NCBI RefSeq assembly: GCF_021021435.1 | Contig: NZ_JAINWI010000003.1 | Span: forward strand, 248,001-312,000 | From: Seohaeicola saemankumensis | Lineage (GTDB): Bacteria > Pseudomonadota > Alphaproteobacteria > Rhodobacterales > Rhodobacteraceae | Reading direction: 5' to 3' | Length of the DNA: 64,000 bases | Part shown: positions 25,347 to 32,719 of the stretch, one piece after another | Layout of the letters: every line of letters begins with the position of its first letter | Position numbering within the stretch: position 1 is the first letter of the stretch | Position numbers and translations under genes: made by a program | The notes under the pieces: generated by a model | The model's input: the letters and a program-made list of their open reading frames with translations, nothing else | Database searches by the model: none | Told to the model about the DNA's origin: nothing

Positions 25347-25991
25347 ATGCCCGACGACACCACCGCCGCAATTCAAGCCCTCATTCAGCAAGTGACTGCG
25401 CTCACCGAGACAGTCCAGACGCAACAGAAGCATATCGCCGCCTTGAAGGCCGATATTCTCGACGAGAAAAAGGATGCTCTGCGTGAAAAGGACACCGCCC
25501 TTTCCTCCGTGGACAAGATCCTCGCCCAGCTTGAAACCCAGCAGCGCGAAAAGGCTCTGAAGCTGGCTGGCTTCGAGCGTGACGCCTCAGGCAATCTGGT
25601 GCTGGGCGGTGGCCGCGCGGAACGCGCTGTCTATCTGACCCGCGAGGAAGCCCGCGATCCGGTGAAATACCGCGAAGCGAAAGCCAAGGCGGAAGCATCG
25701 GGTTTGCCGCTGCGTGTGACCGACACGGGCGAAGACCCGACCCGGCGCAACACTGGTCAGCGGGAAATCATGAAGTCAGCCGTCTTCACCTTCGACGACG
25801 AGCACGAGCGCGTCCGGTATGTCCGGGCCGACATGCAGACCGGCAACGGCATCGTGCAGCGCCGTTTGCAGGCCGAGAAGGAGGGCTACACGATCCGCAC
25901 CTTCCGCACCCTCGACGACCTGCCGGAACATGCGGCGCGGAAGTTCACGCTGATGGAAAAGGCCGCGAACCATGCCGAAACTGAAACCTGA
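25347..25991 (+). CDS. Unknown protein with N-terminal coiled coil, first gene of terminase operon
   Basis: The product is 214 aa. Residues ~8-75 form heptad-rich coiled coil (ALIQQVTALTETVQTQQKHI...; ILAQLETQQREKALKL). The rest is hydrophilic, with RAVYLTREEARDPVKYREAKAKAEASG and a C-terminal part ending FTLMEKAANHAETET. AAGGA lies 8 bases before the ATG. It overlaps the next gene by 20 bp. I do not recognise the family; its location at the head of the packaging genes suggests a phage morphogenesis or packaging role. Confidence 0.6.
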   Translation: MPDDTTAAIQALIQQVTALTETVQTQQKHIAALKADILDEKKDALREKDTALSSVDKILAQLETQQREKALKLAGFERDASGNLVLGGGRAERAVYLTREEARDPVKYREAKAKAEASGLPLRVTDTGEDPTRRNTGQREIMKSAVFTFDDEHERVRYVRADMQTGNGIVQRRLQAEKEGYTIRTFRTLDDLPEHAARKFTLMEKAANHAETET

Positions 25992-26364
25992 GGAACAGGC
26001 CTGCTTCGAGGCCGCGCGCCGTGTCGTCTGCGGTGATCGGGGCGAGGTGCAGGTTCATGAAGACGGCACGTTCCTTGTGAGGGGTGCCGCCTTCAAGCTG
26101 GAGCCGTCACGCGACCCGATTGACGCGCTCATTGTCGCCATCGCGAAGGCGATGCAGCGCCATCTGCGCGGGGTCGATCTTGGCAAGCTGCGCCATGATC
26201 TCGTCGCGGCGGGCATGGGGGAACAGGCGGCGGATTTCGTCCATGATCATCTGGTCAGTTTCTCCGTTGAGGACTGGGCGCAGGTGCGCGACCGGGTCGG
26301 TTTGTATGCCGAACTTAACGCCCGGATGCGGGGCGCTGAAACCGCAGACGAAGGAACCATCTGA
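25972..26364 (+). CDS. Unknown 130-aa protein in terminase operon
   Basis: The product is 130 aa, acidic-to-neutral and helical. It starts inside the end of the previous gene and its stop overlaps the next start (TGATG), so it is translationally coupled on both sides. There are no motifs I know; FLVRGAAFKLEPSRDPIDALIVAIAKAMQRHLRG and a second helix-rich part follow. Tight packing with the terminase genes is the only hint of role. Confidence 0.6.
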   Translation: MPKLKPEEQACFEAARRVVCGDRGEVQVHEDGTFLVRGAAFKLEPSRDPIDALIVAIAKAMQRHLRGVDLGKLRHDLVAAGMGEQAADFVHDHLVSFSVEDWAQVRDRVGLYAELNARMRGAETADEGTI

Positions 26365-26942
26365 TGAAAGGCGGGAACAAGAACAGCGGGCGGCGGGCAG
26401 TCATCGACATGCGCCCGGACAAGCAGGAGATCATCAAGGACATCGTGCTTGGGCGGCGCACCCTGACCGAGATCGCGAAGCGGATCGGCGTCGATCTGAC
26501 CACGATCCAGCGGTATCGGGACAACAAGATCACAGAGGAAATGCGCCGCGCGATCATGGCCGAGCAACGTATCCGTCAGGTCGAGGCGGAAACCGAGATC
26601 GTCAACGAAGACCGGATGGACGTTGCGAACACCTACGAGGCCCTGGCGCGCCGGGTGGAAAAGCTGATCACCAAGGCCGAGCAGAATGAGGACGACGCCT
26701 TCGCCCTGGCTGCGATGGAGGGGCTGCGCAAGGTGCTGCGCGACATCGCCACCATGCAAGGCAAGCTCGCAACCGCGCTGACGGTCAACGTCACCTTGGC
26801 CGAGGCAAAGGAATGGGTGACGCTGCGCCGCATCCTGCAAGAGGTCTGCGACGAGGTGCCAGCCGCCCGCGAACCTCTGCTGCGCCGGATGCGCCACCAT
26901 GTCCTCAGCGTGACCAAGGAGGATGGGGGCGTTGGCATTTGA
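26364..26942 (+). CDS. Terminase small subunit-like DNA-binding protein
   Basis: The product is 192 aa. An N-terminal helix-turn-helix occurs at about residues 24-60 (IKDIVLGRRTLTEIAKRIG, then DLTTIQRYRDNKITEEM). A long helical middle (EALARRVEKLITKAEQNEDD) could mediate oligomerisation. An HTH followed by helices and position directly before a terminase ATPase fit a TerS that recognises the packaging site. The start overlaps the previous stop. Sequence alone does not prove the role. Confidence 0.65.
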   Translation: MKGGNKNSGRRAVIDMRPDKQEIIKDIVLGRRTLTEIAKRIGVDLTTIQRYRDNKITEEMRRAIMAEQRIRQVEAETEIVNEDRMDVANTYEALARRVEKLITKAEQNEDDAFALAAMEGLRKVLRDIATMQGKLATALTVNVTLAEAKEWVTLRRILQEVCDEVPAAREPLLRRMRHHVLSVTKEDGGVGI

Positions 26943-27714
26943 CGGTTTCCGGCTCTGGTGCGAGCAGGTTGAACGCGACCTAGACCCCGGCACGCAGATG
27001 TTGCACTTCCTGCGGCAGGAGGTGCCGACCGCGACCGAGGCCGAATGGTATCAGGTCGAGGCACTGACCTCGTCAGCATCGACCCTCGCCCTCAACATCT
27101 GCCGTCAGGCGGGCAAGTCATCGACCCTCGCCGCGATGGGCGTTCGGGAGTTGCAGGCGGGCGGCACGACGATTGCCCTGTGCCCTGCGGAACGGCAGGT
27201 GCGCGAGTTGACCCGCAAGGTGCAGCTTTACCTGCGCGCTACCGACCTGATCGTGGAGCGGGGCACGCAATCCGAGATCGAAGTCAACACGGGCGGGCGG
27301 TTCATCGCCGTGCCTGCCTCCGGCGCGACGATCCGGGGTTACACAGCAACGCGGTTGCTCGTGGACGAAGCGGCTTGGATTCAAGACGATGAATCCATCA
27401 TCACGGCGCTGTTGCCTATGCTGACCGACGCCGGGGTGGTGGTTTACGCCTCGACGCCTGCGGGCCGGAACAACTTCTTCGCTCGGCTTTTCCTCGACCG
27501 GAAACCCAATGACGGCATCCACCGGATCACTGTGCCCGGCACGTCGATCCCGAGGCTTGCAGGCCGGGTTGAACGGCTGCGCCAGCAGCTTTCGGCCACG
27601 CGCTTCCGGCAGGAGGTGCTTGGCGAGTTTCTGGCCGATGGCCAGTCCTATTTCGATCTCTCCATCATCGAGAGCGCAACAAGCGAGGTGCAGGCGGTAT
27701 GCCCAAGGATTTGA
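26932..27714 (+). CDS. Terminase large subunit, ATPase part
   Basis: The product is about 260 aa. Walker A is seen as NICRQAGKSSTLA (the C/SRQxGKS form of terminases) at residues ~55-65, Walker B as TRLLVDEAAWIQDDE at ~140-155, and the coupling motif as VVYASTPAGRNNFF (STP). AAGGAGG at 26916-26922 is well spaced to the TTG at 26932; the ATG at 26923 would sit directly against it. Unlike usual TerL (about 450-550 aa), the frame ends after LGEFLADGQSYFDLS and the nuclease part follows in another frame from an ATG at 27699. This may be a natural split or an old frameshift. Confidence 0.8.
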   Translation: MAFDGFRLWCEQVERDLDPGTQMLHFLRQEVPTATEAEWYQVEALTSSASTLALNICRQAGKSSTLAAMGVRELQAGGTTIALCPAERQVRELTRKVQLYLRATDLIVERGTQSEIEVNTGGRFIAVPASGATIRGYTATRLLVDEAAWIQDDESIITALLPMLTDAGVVVYASTPAGRNNFFARLFLDRKPNDGIHRITVPGTSIPRLAGRVERLRQQLSATRFRQEVLGEFLADGQSYFDLSIIESATSEVQAVCPRI

Positions 27715-28332
27715 ACCTGATCTACATGCCTGACGGGCGCGTGCTGAACGAAACCGACAACGACCCGGCGATTCCGCGCGTGACGGGGCACGAGCGGTAT
27801 TGGATCGGCGCGGACCTCGGCCAAGCGAACGACTATTCCGCCGTCGCCGTGATCAAGGACACGCGCTTGCCCGTGTCGGACGGCTACCGCGTGACCCTTG
27901 GGCCTCGGGAGCGTGTCGTCGTCTATGCCGACCGCTTCCGGGGCGTGTCCTATGTGGATGTGGTCGATCACCTGATCCGGCTGCGCAATGCGCCGCCGTT
28001 CGGGGGCAAGTCGGACCTCGCCATCGACGGCACGTCGATTGGCCGGGTGGTGTCGGACATGCTGCACGTGCAGAACGTGCCGCACTTCGCCGTGCAGATG
28101 ACGGGCGGGCGACCTCAAGTTCGCTACGGACCTGCCGATGCGCAAAGAGATCGAGGAAGACCTTGCATCCTTCACCATCCAGACCACGGCGGCTGGCAAT
28201 CAGATCATCACGCAGTCGCGGAATGCCTCGGGCCACGGTGACGCGGGCGTGGCGCTGATCGTGTCGGCGTTTGCATCCCAGTATTTGCATCGCCAGTCGA
28301 TCACCACCGCCACGCTGGCCGGGTATTACTGA
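27699..28332 (+). pseudogene. Terminase large subunit nuclease part, frameshifted
   Basis: From ATG 27699 the protein reads RYWIGADLGQANDYSAVAVI (RNase H-like first acidic strand) and DLAIDGTSIGRVVSDML. After FAVQMTG near 28115 the homologous reading moves to the other frame: DLKFATDLPMRKEIEEDL, then NQIITQSRNASGHGDAGVALIV to the stop at 28330-28332. One extra G in the ACGGGCGGGCGAC stretch accounts for the shift. In the original frame translation continues to 28241 with junk. So the nuclease is probably broken, unless this is a sequencing error or a slippage site. Confidence 0.7.
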
Positions 28333-28423
28333 CAGCGCCGCAGCGCAGGCGGGGTAGCAGGCGCGCCTTGCGGTTGTGCCCTATCGGGGTGGGGCGCAGC
28401 GCCTTACCGCCATCGTTGCCGGG

Positions 28424-29029
28424 CTATTGAGGCGTTTCCGCGAAATGCCGTGCGATCTTTTCGCGAACATCGTCCGCAGTCGTTGTGCCTACAGCCAGTT
28501 TATCGACCCATGGTCGACCGGGATGCAGAGTGTCCCAAGGAGACCGATATTGTGTTGCTCGGCGCCCACCCGGATCGTTGTTTCCGAAGCCATCCACGAC
28601 GACATTCCACACAGGTCGATACCAAGAAATTAGCATACGCTCCGCCATTCGCACCCATACATCGTCCAGAACGAGGTATCGGCAGCGAAAATCATTCAAA
28701 TTCAGGTTCTGCGCCTGACTGATCGAAACCGAGTGCTTTCGAAGCCGATCAGAAAGAGCAGTGCCCGTTGGAGCATCGAAATCGCCGCCCCGTCTCCCAC
28801 CTTTCGGGTCGGCCTTGCCAACGTAAATGGGGGCCTCAAGCCGCTCACGATTAGTCCCCGCGAGCGGTGAATAGGCATCGAAATCGCCAAGGTAGTAGAT
28901 CGCGTATATTCCTGCACCTTCAAAAGGCTCAGGAGGCAGATTCTCCGGCTCCTGTCGCAATAGCGCGTTTGCTGCGCTTTCGGCCAGGTGCTGCTTGTCC
29001 AAGGGATTGTAAGGAGTCACTTTTCTCAT
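28424..29029 (-). CDS. GIY-YIG restriction endonuclease, Eco29kI family
   Basis: The product is 201 aa. It contains GIYAIYYLGDF (residues 40-50) and PIYVGKADPKGGRRGG, the GIY-YIG core, LSDRLRKHSVSI with the catalytic Arg, MAERMLISWYRPVWNVVVDG with Glu and Asn, and the family tail WDTLHPGRPWVDKL. This matches Eco29kI, a type II enzyme cutting CCGCGG. Its 5' end overlaps the methyltransferase gene by 101 bp in another frame, typical of compact R-M pairs where the methylase is read first. The actual target is an inference from the family. Confidence 0.9.
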   Translation of the reverse strand: MRKVTPYNPLDKQHLAESAANALLRQEPENLPPEPFEGAGIYAIYYLGDFDAYSPLAGTNRERLEAPIYVGKADPKGGRRGGDFDAPTGTALSDRLRKHSVSISQAQNLNLNDFRCRYLVLDDVWVRMAERMLISWYRPVWNVVVDGFGNNDPGGRRATQYRSPWDTLHPGRPWVDKLAVGTTTADDVREKIARHFAETPQ

Positions 29030-30164
29030 GCGTCCGTTCTATCTGTTCACGGACGGCTTTAGCAACGACCTTGGCGAGTTCGACCGGCACGGCATTCCCA
29101 AGCTGGCGCATGGTTTCCGTCCATGAACCGTGGAAACGGAAGTCATCGGGGAAGGTTTGCAAGCGTGCGCTCTCGCGCTCCGAGAAATAGCGCACCGTCC
29201 CGTCAGGCCGGCGCAGCATGTTTTCGCCTCCGGGGACGCCGTGAACACCCGCCTTGAGTGTCTTCGCGGGTTCATCAAGAGGACTGCCTGTGTGACCGGG
29301 ATAGGACCGTGCGCCCGAGATGAAGCGGTGATCCGCGAACTTCGACGCCACGGCAGGGTGAAACTCAGGGTCAGGAAGATCGTGCAGGGCGTCGCGCACT
29401 GTTCGCCAAGGCAACTCGGCTGGCTTCACTTTCAGCCGTGCCGCGCGCGACTGCTCTCGGGCATTGGGCACGGGCGCAATGCCGTGACGCTTCCAGTATT
29501 CGCCCGAACGCCACTTGGACCACATAAGCGCGTCGTAGGAGTGCGTTGCATCCGGGAAGTGGAAAGCCGCCGCGAGATCGTCGCGGATGCCAACGATGAA
29601 GACTCGTTCGCGTTTTTGCGGCACGCCATAGTCAGCAGCGTTCAAAAGGCGGATGACGACGTTGTAGAGCAATCCGCCGTTCGCGCCGCTCGTCTCGTAG
29701 TCCTCAAGCCGCTTTAGGTGTGTCAGCCATTCCTCGCCTTCGCGCGGCGTCAGGTCAGGGTGGCGCAGACGCAGGCGGATATACTCAAGGTAGTTTGAGA
29801 ACGCCTGCCGCCGCAGCCCTTTTACGTTCTCGAAGATGAACGCCTTTGGGCGCAGCTCTCGCACGGCGCGGGCGGCTTCTGGGAACATGTCGCGCGGATC
29901 GAGAAAGGCGCGATGCCTCCCGCCCATCGAGAATGGCTGACAGGGTGGCCCACCCGTGACGAGGTTAACCGTGCCTTTAAGCGGAGTGTAGTCAAACTTC
30001 CGAACGTCGCCTTTGTCCCAACCGTGGAGCGGCCACTTGGTGTTCTCGGCCAGCGTGTCACAGGCCCAACGATCAATCTCGACGACCGCCGCGTGCTCGA
30101 ACCCCGCGCCACCGACACCAAGCCCGAGGCCTCCCGCGCCCGCGAACAACTCCACAGATTTCAT
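28929..30164 (-). CDS. DNA (cytosine-5-)-methyltransferase of the R-M pair
   Basis: The product is 411 aa. Motif I is VELFAGAGGLGLGVGGAGF, motif IV GGPPCQPFSMGG with the catalytic Cys, motif VI FENVKG, motif VIII QKRERVFIVGIRDDL, and motif X RQLGNAVPVELAKVVAKAV. It transfers methyl from SAM to C5 of cytosine and should protect DNA against the adjoining Eco29kI-like nuclease. It overlaps vsr by 4 bases at its start and the nuclease gene at its end. The last ~35 residues are basic and variable. Confidence 0.93.
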   Translation of the reverse strand: MKSVELFAGAGGLGLGVGGAGFEHAAVVEIDRWACDTLAENTKWPLHGWDKGDVRKFDYTPLKGTVNLVTGGPPCQPFSMGGRHRAFLDPRDMFPEAARAVRELRPKAFIFENVKGLRRQAFSNYLEYIRLRLRHPDLTPREGEEWLTHLKRLEDYETSGANGGLLYNVVIRLLNAADYGVPQKRERVFIVGIRDDLAAAFHFPDATHSYDALMWSKWRSGEYWKRHGIAPVPNAREQSRAARLKVKPAELPWRTVRDALHDLPDPEFHPAVASKFADHRFISGARSYPGHTGSPLDEPAKTLKAGVHGVPGGENMLRRPDGTVRYFSERESARLQTFPDDFRFHGSWTETMRQLGNAVPVELAKVVAKAVREQIERTHEKSDSLQSLGQAAPGRKRSKRAIATGAGESAS

Positions 30165-30571
30165 CCGAGGAACCCCTTTATCTTCTTGGCCAACGACTCG
30201 GCGTCGGCAGTCTCACATTCCCAAATCTCAAGCACATTCCACCCCATCGTGGTTAACGCCTCGTTGATCCGCTCGTCCCGCGCGCGATTGCCCTCCAGCT
30301 TTGGACGCCAGAAGTCCTGCCGCGACTTGGGCAGGCGAGCCAGCTTGCAGGCGGGGTCGGGATGGCGGTGCCAGAAGCAACCGTGAATGAAAATTACCTT
30401 GCGGCGAGGGCCAAACACTAGGTCGGGCCTGCCGGGGAGGTCGCGCCGATGAAGGCGATAGCGGTAGCCGAGGGCGTGGGTCAAGCGGCGCACAAGCATT
30501 TCCGGCTTGGAATCGCGTCCGCGAACCAAGCTCATGCGCCTCGAGCGTTCCTCGGGTGTAAGTGTGTCCAT
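30161..30571 (-). CDS. vsr: Very short patch repair endonuclease Vsr
   Basis: The product is 136 aa. It has the Vsr features MSLVRGRDSKPEMLVRRLTHALGYRYRLH, LPGRPDLVFGPRRKVIFIHGCFWH (catalytic Asp and the zinc/active His cluster) and NEALTTMGWNVLEIWECE. Vsr nicks next to T in T:G mismatches formed when 5-methylcytosine deaminates, so it commonly travels with C5 methylases. Here it overlaps the methylase start (ATGA), which implies coupled translation. The start at 30571 gives the usual length; an upstream start at 30607 adds 12 residues. Confidence 0.92.
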   Translation of the reverse strand: MDTLTPEERSRRMSLVRGRDSKPEMLVRRLTHALGYRYRLHRRDLPGRPDLVFGPRRKVIFIHGCFWHRHPDPACKLARLPKSRQDFWRPKLEGNRARDERINEALTTMGWNVLEIWECETADAESLAKKIKGFLG

Positions 30572-30620
30572 ACTGCATATCGTGCCTCGACACGAATATG
30601 CGCACAATATCGCGCTTCGC

Positions 30621-30974
30621 TCAATCGCGGATTGCCGCCGCGGGCGACGTGCCGAGATAACCCACGATCAGGTCGGCATCGCCGCTGACCATCGACTTGC
30701 CGACGCGACGCAGGTCGCGTTGCGGGACTACCGCATCACAGAGCAGGAGAGACGTTCTGCGCAACAGTTCTCGGCGCGAGGCCCATCGGACAACGCGGTA
30801 GAAGCGATTTGTTGCGGCCAGCCTGAGCGGCTCAGTCCCGTCGCCGAATGTTTTCGCTTCGATGACCTGACGAAAAACTGTCCATGGAATGAACCCGTCA
30901 CCTTCCGCCGTGTGATCCTCGGGGTTGTTGAAGAACAGCTTCCAGAGGTCGTCTTCGGTGGCAATCTTGGTCAT
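30621..30974 (-). CDS. Unknown 117-aa protein upstream of vsr
   Basis: The product is 117 aa. DLWKLFFNNPEDHTAEGDGFIPW, then TVFRQVIEAKTF and RFYRVVRWASRRELLRRTSLLL are the main blocks. There is no signal peptide or membrane segment. Its start overlaps the stop of the preceding coiled-coil gene by 4 bases. I do not recognise the family. It may belong to replication or to an R-M accessory function. Confidence 0.55.
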   Translation of the reverse strand: MTKIATEDDLWKLFFNNPEDHTAEGDGFIPWTVFRQVIEAKTFGDGTEPLRLAATNRFYRVVRWASRRELLRRTSLLLCDAVVPQRDLRRVGKSMVSGDADLIVGYLGTSPAAAIRD

Positions 30975-31591
30975 GACGGCGGCTCCCGTGGCTGTTGCGG
31001 GCGTGCTGCGATGCGCTCGCGCAGGGCAAACCGATAGACAGAGCCTTCTTCGCTGAACGGCTTGACCGCTTCTTTTACCTTGGCGACGATCTTCGAGGCC
31101 TCAAGGTCAACATTGATCGGAAGGTCCGTGCGCGGCTTGCGGATCGTCACAATGATCTCGCTATCCGTCACCTGCACATCGCCCTTCTGCGACCAGCCGT
31201 CCGCTTCGAGTTCTTTCGGCAGGGTAAACTGCACCTGCTCCTTGATAGCTGCGCGCTGCTTCGCTGCTTCGTCTTCCGCGAGTTTGGCGCAATCGGGGAC
31301 AAGGATTGGATCAACTTCGCCCGTTTCAACGAACCGAGCAAGCGCCTCCTGTTGATCTGCGCGCCGCTGCTGCGCCCGCTCCAACTCGCTGTTGAGCAGG
31401 GCTACCCGTTGCTCAGCGTCCCGAATCTGCTGCTTGAGGCGAGCAATCTTCTCGTCAGTCTCGGCCAATGCAGGCGCAAATGGGTTGTCGAAGCCGTGGT
31501 GCGACGAGCCGTCGGCCAACCGCTTGAGCATGTCCATCGCGGTCATGCCGTCAGGGTGAAAGAACAGGCCATCGCTCAGGATACGGGTCAT
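30971..31591 (-). CDS. Unknown coiled-coil protein in the right-end operon
   Basis: The product is 206 aa. Residues ~45-95 are strongly heptad (LAETDEKIARLKQQIRDAEQ... LLNSELERAQQRRADQQEALARF). The second half is beta-like with DVQVTDSEIIVTIRKPRTDLPINVDLEASKIVAK. It is translationally coupled to the 117-aa gene by a 4-base overlap and lies 44 bp after the clamp-like gene. Family not recognised. Confidence 0.55.
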   Translation of the reverse strand: MTRILSDGLFFHPDGMTAMDMLKRLADGSSHHGFDNPFAPALAETDEKIARLKQQIRDAEQRVALLNSELERAQQRRADQQEALARFVETGEVDPILVPDCAKLAEDEAAKQRAAIKEQVQFTLPKELEADGWSQKGDVQVTDSEIIVTIRKPRTDLPINVDLEASKIVAKVKEAVKPFSEEGSVYRFALRERIAARPQQPREPPS

Positions 31592-31635
31592 GCTTGCACC
31601 CTGAACGAGGCAAGGACACCGCGCGCGTTGCCCGT

Positions 31636-32400
31636 TCAGAACAGCAGGCGAGAGCTTTCACTGTTCCCGATGAACTTGATCTGATCGGCCAGCTTCACCG
31701 CTGGGATGAAGCGCGCGCGATCATAGACCGTGTAAACGGGCGAGTGCGTCGCGACGGCCAAGCACACCAGCGGATGATGCCCGTCGGGCGCGGTTTCGAT
31801 CCTGTCGTGGTAGATGTGAAGCAGATCACTTTCGTTGCGAGCGGGCTTTACGGAGAACTGGCCGACGATCTGGCTGCGCCATTGATCATCAACCTCGTTC
31901 ATGTCTGACCAATCAAGGGAGGCAACCATGCTCGTGAGCGCGTCGGGGATTGCCGTGCGGCGCATCGGCAAGGCGAGCGTCGCCCCCGTCGCCCAGCGAA
32001 AACACAGCCAGCTTTCGTCTGTCCTTTGGTCTAGGGCTTCACCGACATGAGAAGGAGCCTCGCCAAATGCGCGCAGCAATCGCACGTCGCCCGATGCAAG
32101 GTGCATGTCGAATGGTGCCGTCCCGCCAAGATCATACTCGACGAGCGTCTTGTTGTCGGTGGCGAATGCTTTCTCGCCCGTGACATGAGCGAGAGGGAGA
32201 TATGTGGCTGATCGGTCGTTGATGTCTGATCCCGTGAAGCGCGCGACGAACTCGACGCCTTCAAGGAAGCGTTCGGGGAGGGGCTTCCATTCGTCGTCCG
32301 CCAGCCGCTGCGCTGCGGGCAAAACCTCAAACGCCTCCTGCAAGGGGAAGGTGTAGGTTCGCGTAACGAGTGGTTTGATCTCCGTGATCTTGTTCAACAC
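31636..32400 (-). CDS. Possible sliding-clamp-like protein (DnaN fold), island operon leader
   Basis: The product is 254 aa. The middle reads AHVTGEKAFATDNKTLVEYDLGG, then PFDMHLASGDVRLLRAFG and WLCFRWATGATLALPMRRTAIPD. This follows the layout of a beta-clamp domain: strand plus 'ATDg.tL', then 'lp...l.ll', then 'f.f..G..l..rl....P'. No whole-family match is recognised, and the length is about two clamp domains. It is the first gene of the leftward operon, 160 bp from attR. With a primase-helicase on the other arm, a replication role would make sense, but the fold call is low confidence. Confidence 0.45.
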   Translation of the reverse strand: MLNKITEIKPLVTRTYTFPLQEAFEVLPAAQRLADDEWKPLPERFLEGVEFVARFTGSDINDRSATYLPLAHVTGEKAFATDNKTLVEYDLGGTAPFDMHLASGDVRLLRAFGEAPSHVGEALDQRTDESWLCFRWATGATLALPMRRTAIPDALTSMVASLDWSDMNEVDDQWRSQIVGQFSVKPARNESDLLHIYHDRIETAPDGHHPLVCLAVATHSPVYTVYDRARFIPAVKLADQIKFIGNSESSRLLF

Positions 32401-32474
32401 TGATTCTCAACGACTTAGGCGCACTTCACACCCCAGCCTGCCACGAAACCCTTAACGGATCGTTAACCAAGGCA

Positions 32475-32496
32475 ATGTTGCAGAGTTGTTGCAGAG
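32475..32496 (+). repeat. Right arm-type tandem repeat of the island (TTGCAGAG x2)
   Basis: ATGTTGCAGAG (32475-32485) is followed directly by TTGTTGCAGAG (32486-32496), the same sequence and same orientation as the pair at 18544-18566. It lies 64 bp inside attR. Matching repeats at both ends suggest integrase or excisionase arm sites. Confidence 0.55.
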
Positions 32497-32502
32497 CGCC
32501 CC

Positions 32503-32533
32503 AAAAACGACAAAAGCCGCCCTGAGAGGCGGC
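32503..32533 (-). terminator. Terminator for tRNA-Asn supplied by the island
   Basis: The stem GCCGCC / GGCGGC (32516-32521 with 32528-32533) on the minus strand is followed by TTTTGTCGTTTTT. It lies 30 bp past the tRNA 3' end on the island side, so after insertion it replaces the chromosomal terminator now located left of attL. Confidence 0.7.
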
Positions 32534-32559
32534 CGTTATCGTGTTGTAATCTCTACGAG

Positions 32560-32604
32560 ATTTTGGCTCCGGCGGTAGGGATCGAACCTACGACCAATTG
32601 ATTA
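32560..32604 (-). repeat. attR: 45-bp repeat inside intact tRNA-Asn
   Basis: These bases are identical to 18367-18411. Bases 32564-32604 are the 3' part of the tRNA-Asn gene, which the insertion rebuilds intact. Confidence 0.93.
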
Positions 32605-32638
32605 ACAGTCAACTGCTCTACCGCTGAGCTACGCCGGA
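32564..32638 (-). tRNA. tRNA-Asn (anticodon GTT)
   Basis: The 75-base gene includes the encoded CCA. The acceptor stem TCCGGCG pairs with CGCCGGA, the D arm is GCTCAGCGGTAGAGC, the anticodon loop CTGTTAA sits on stem GTTGA/TCAAT, and the T arm is GTAGG TTCGATC CCTAC. It is the integration target of the neighbouring island. Confidence 0.95.
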
Positions 32639-32719
32639 ACACGAGGGCGGATATAACAACAGGGTTTTGCCGCGTCCAGTGGCAAATGGCATATTTTTTC
32701 AAAAGCTTCGGAGCAGGTT

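Larger units (their letters stand above)
18367..32604 (+). mobile_element. 14.2-kb integrative element (phage-satellite-like island) in tRNA-Asn
   Basis: The element is bounded by the 45-bp tRNA-Asn repeats. A tyrosine integrase lies beside the left end, followed by an AlpA-type HTH protein, a primase-helicase, an origin-like repeat region, a SLOG/PRTase pair, a terminase module, and a six-gene operon ending in a restriction-modification set. It has no capsid, portal or tail genes. This gene set resembles phage satellites (PICI-like) more than complete prophages or conjugative elements. The satellite label is inference; the boundaries are read directly. Confidence 0.85.

Noticed and set aside
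26923-26931. ATG at 26923 as terminase ATPase start
   Set aside because: It abuts the AAGGAGG ribosome site with no spacing; TTG at 26932 is better spaced. The difference is only three residues.
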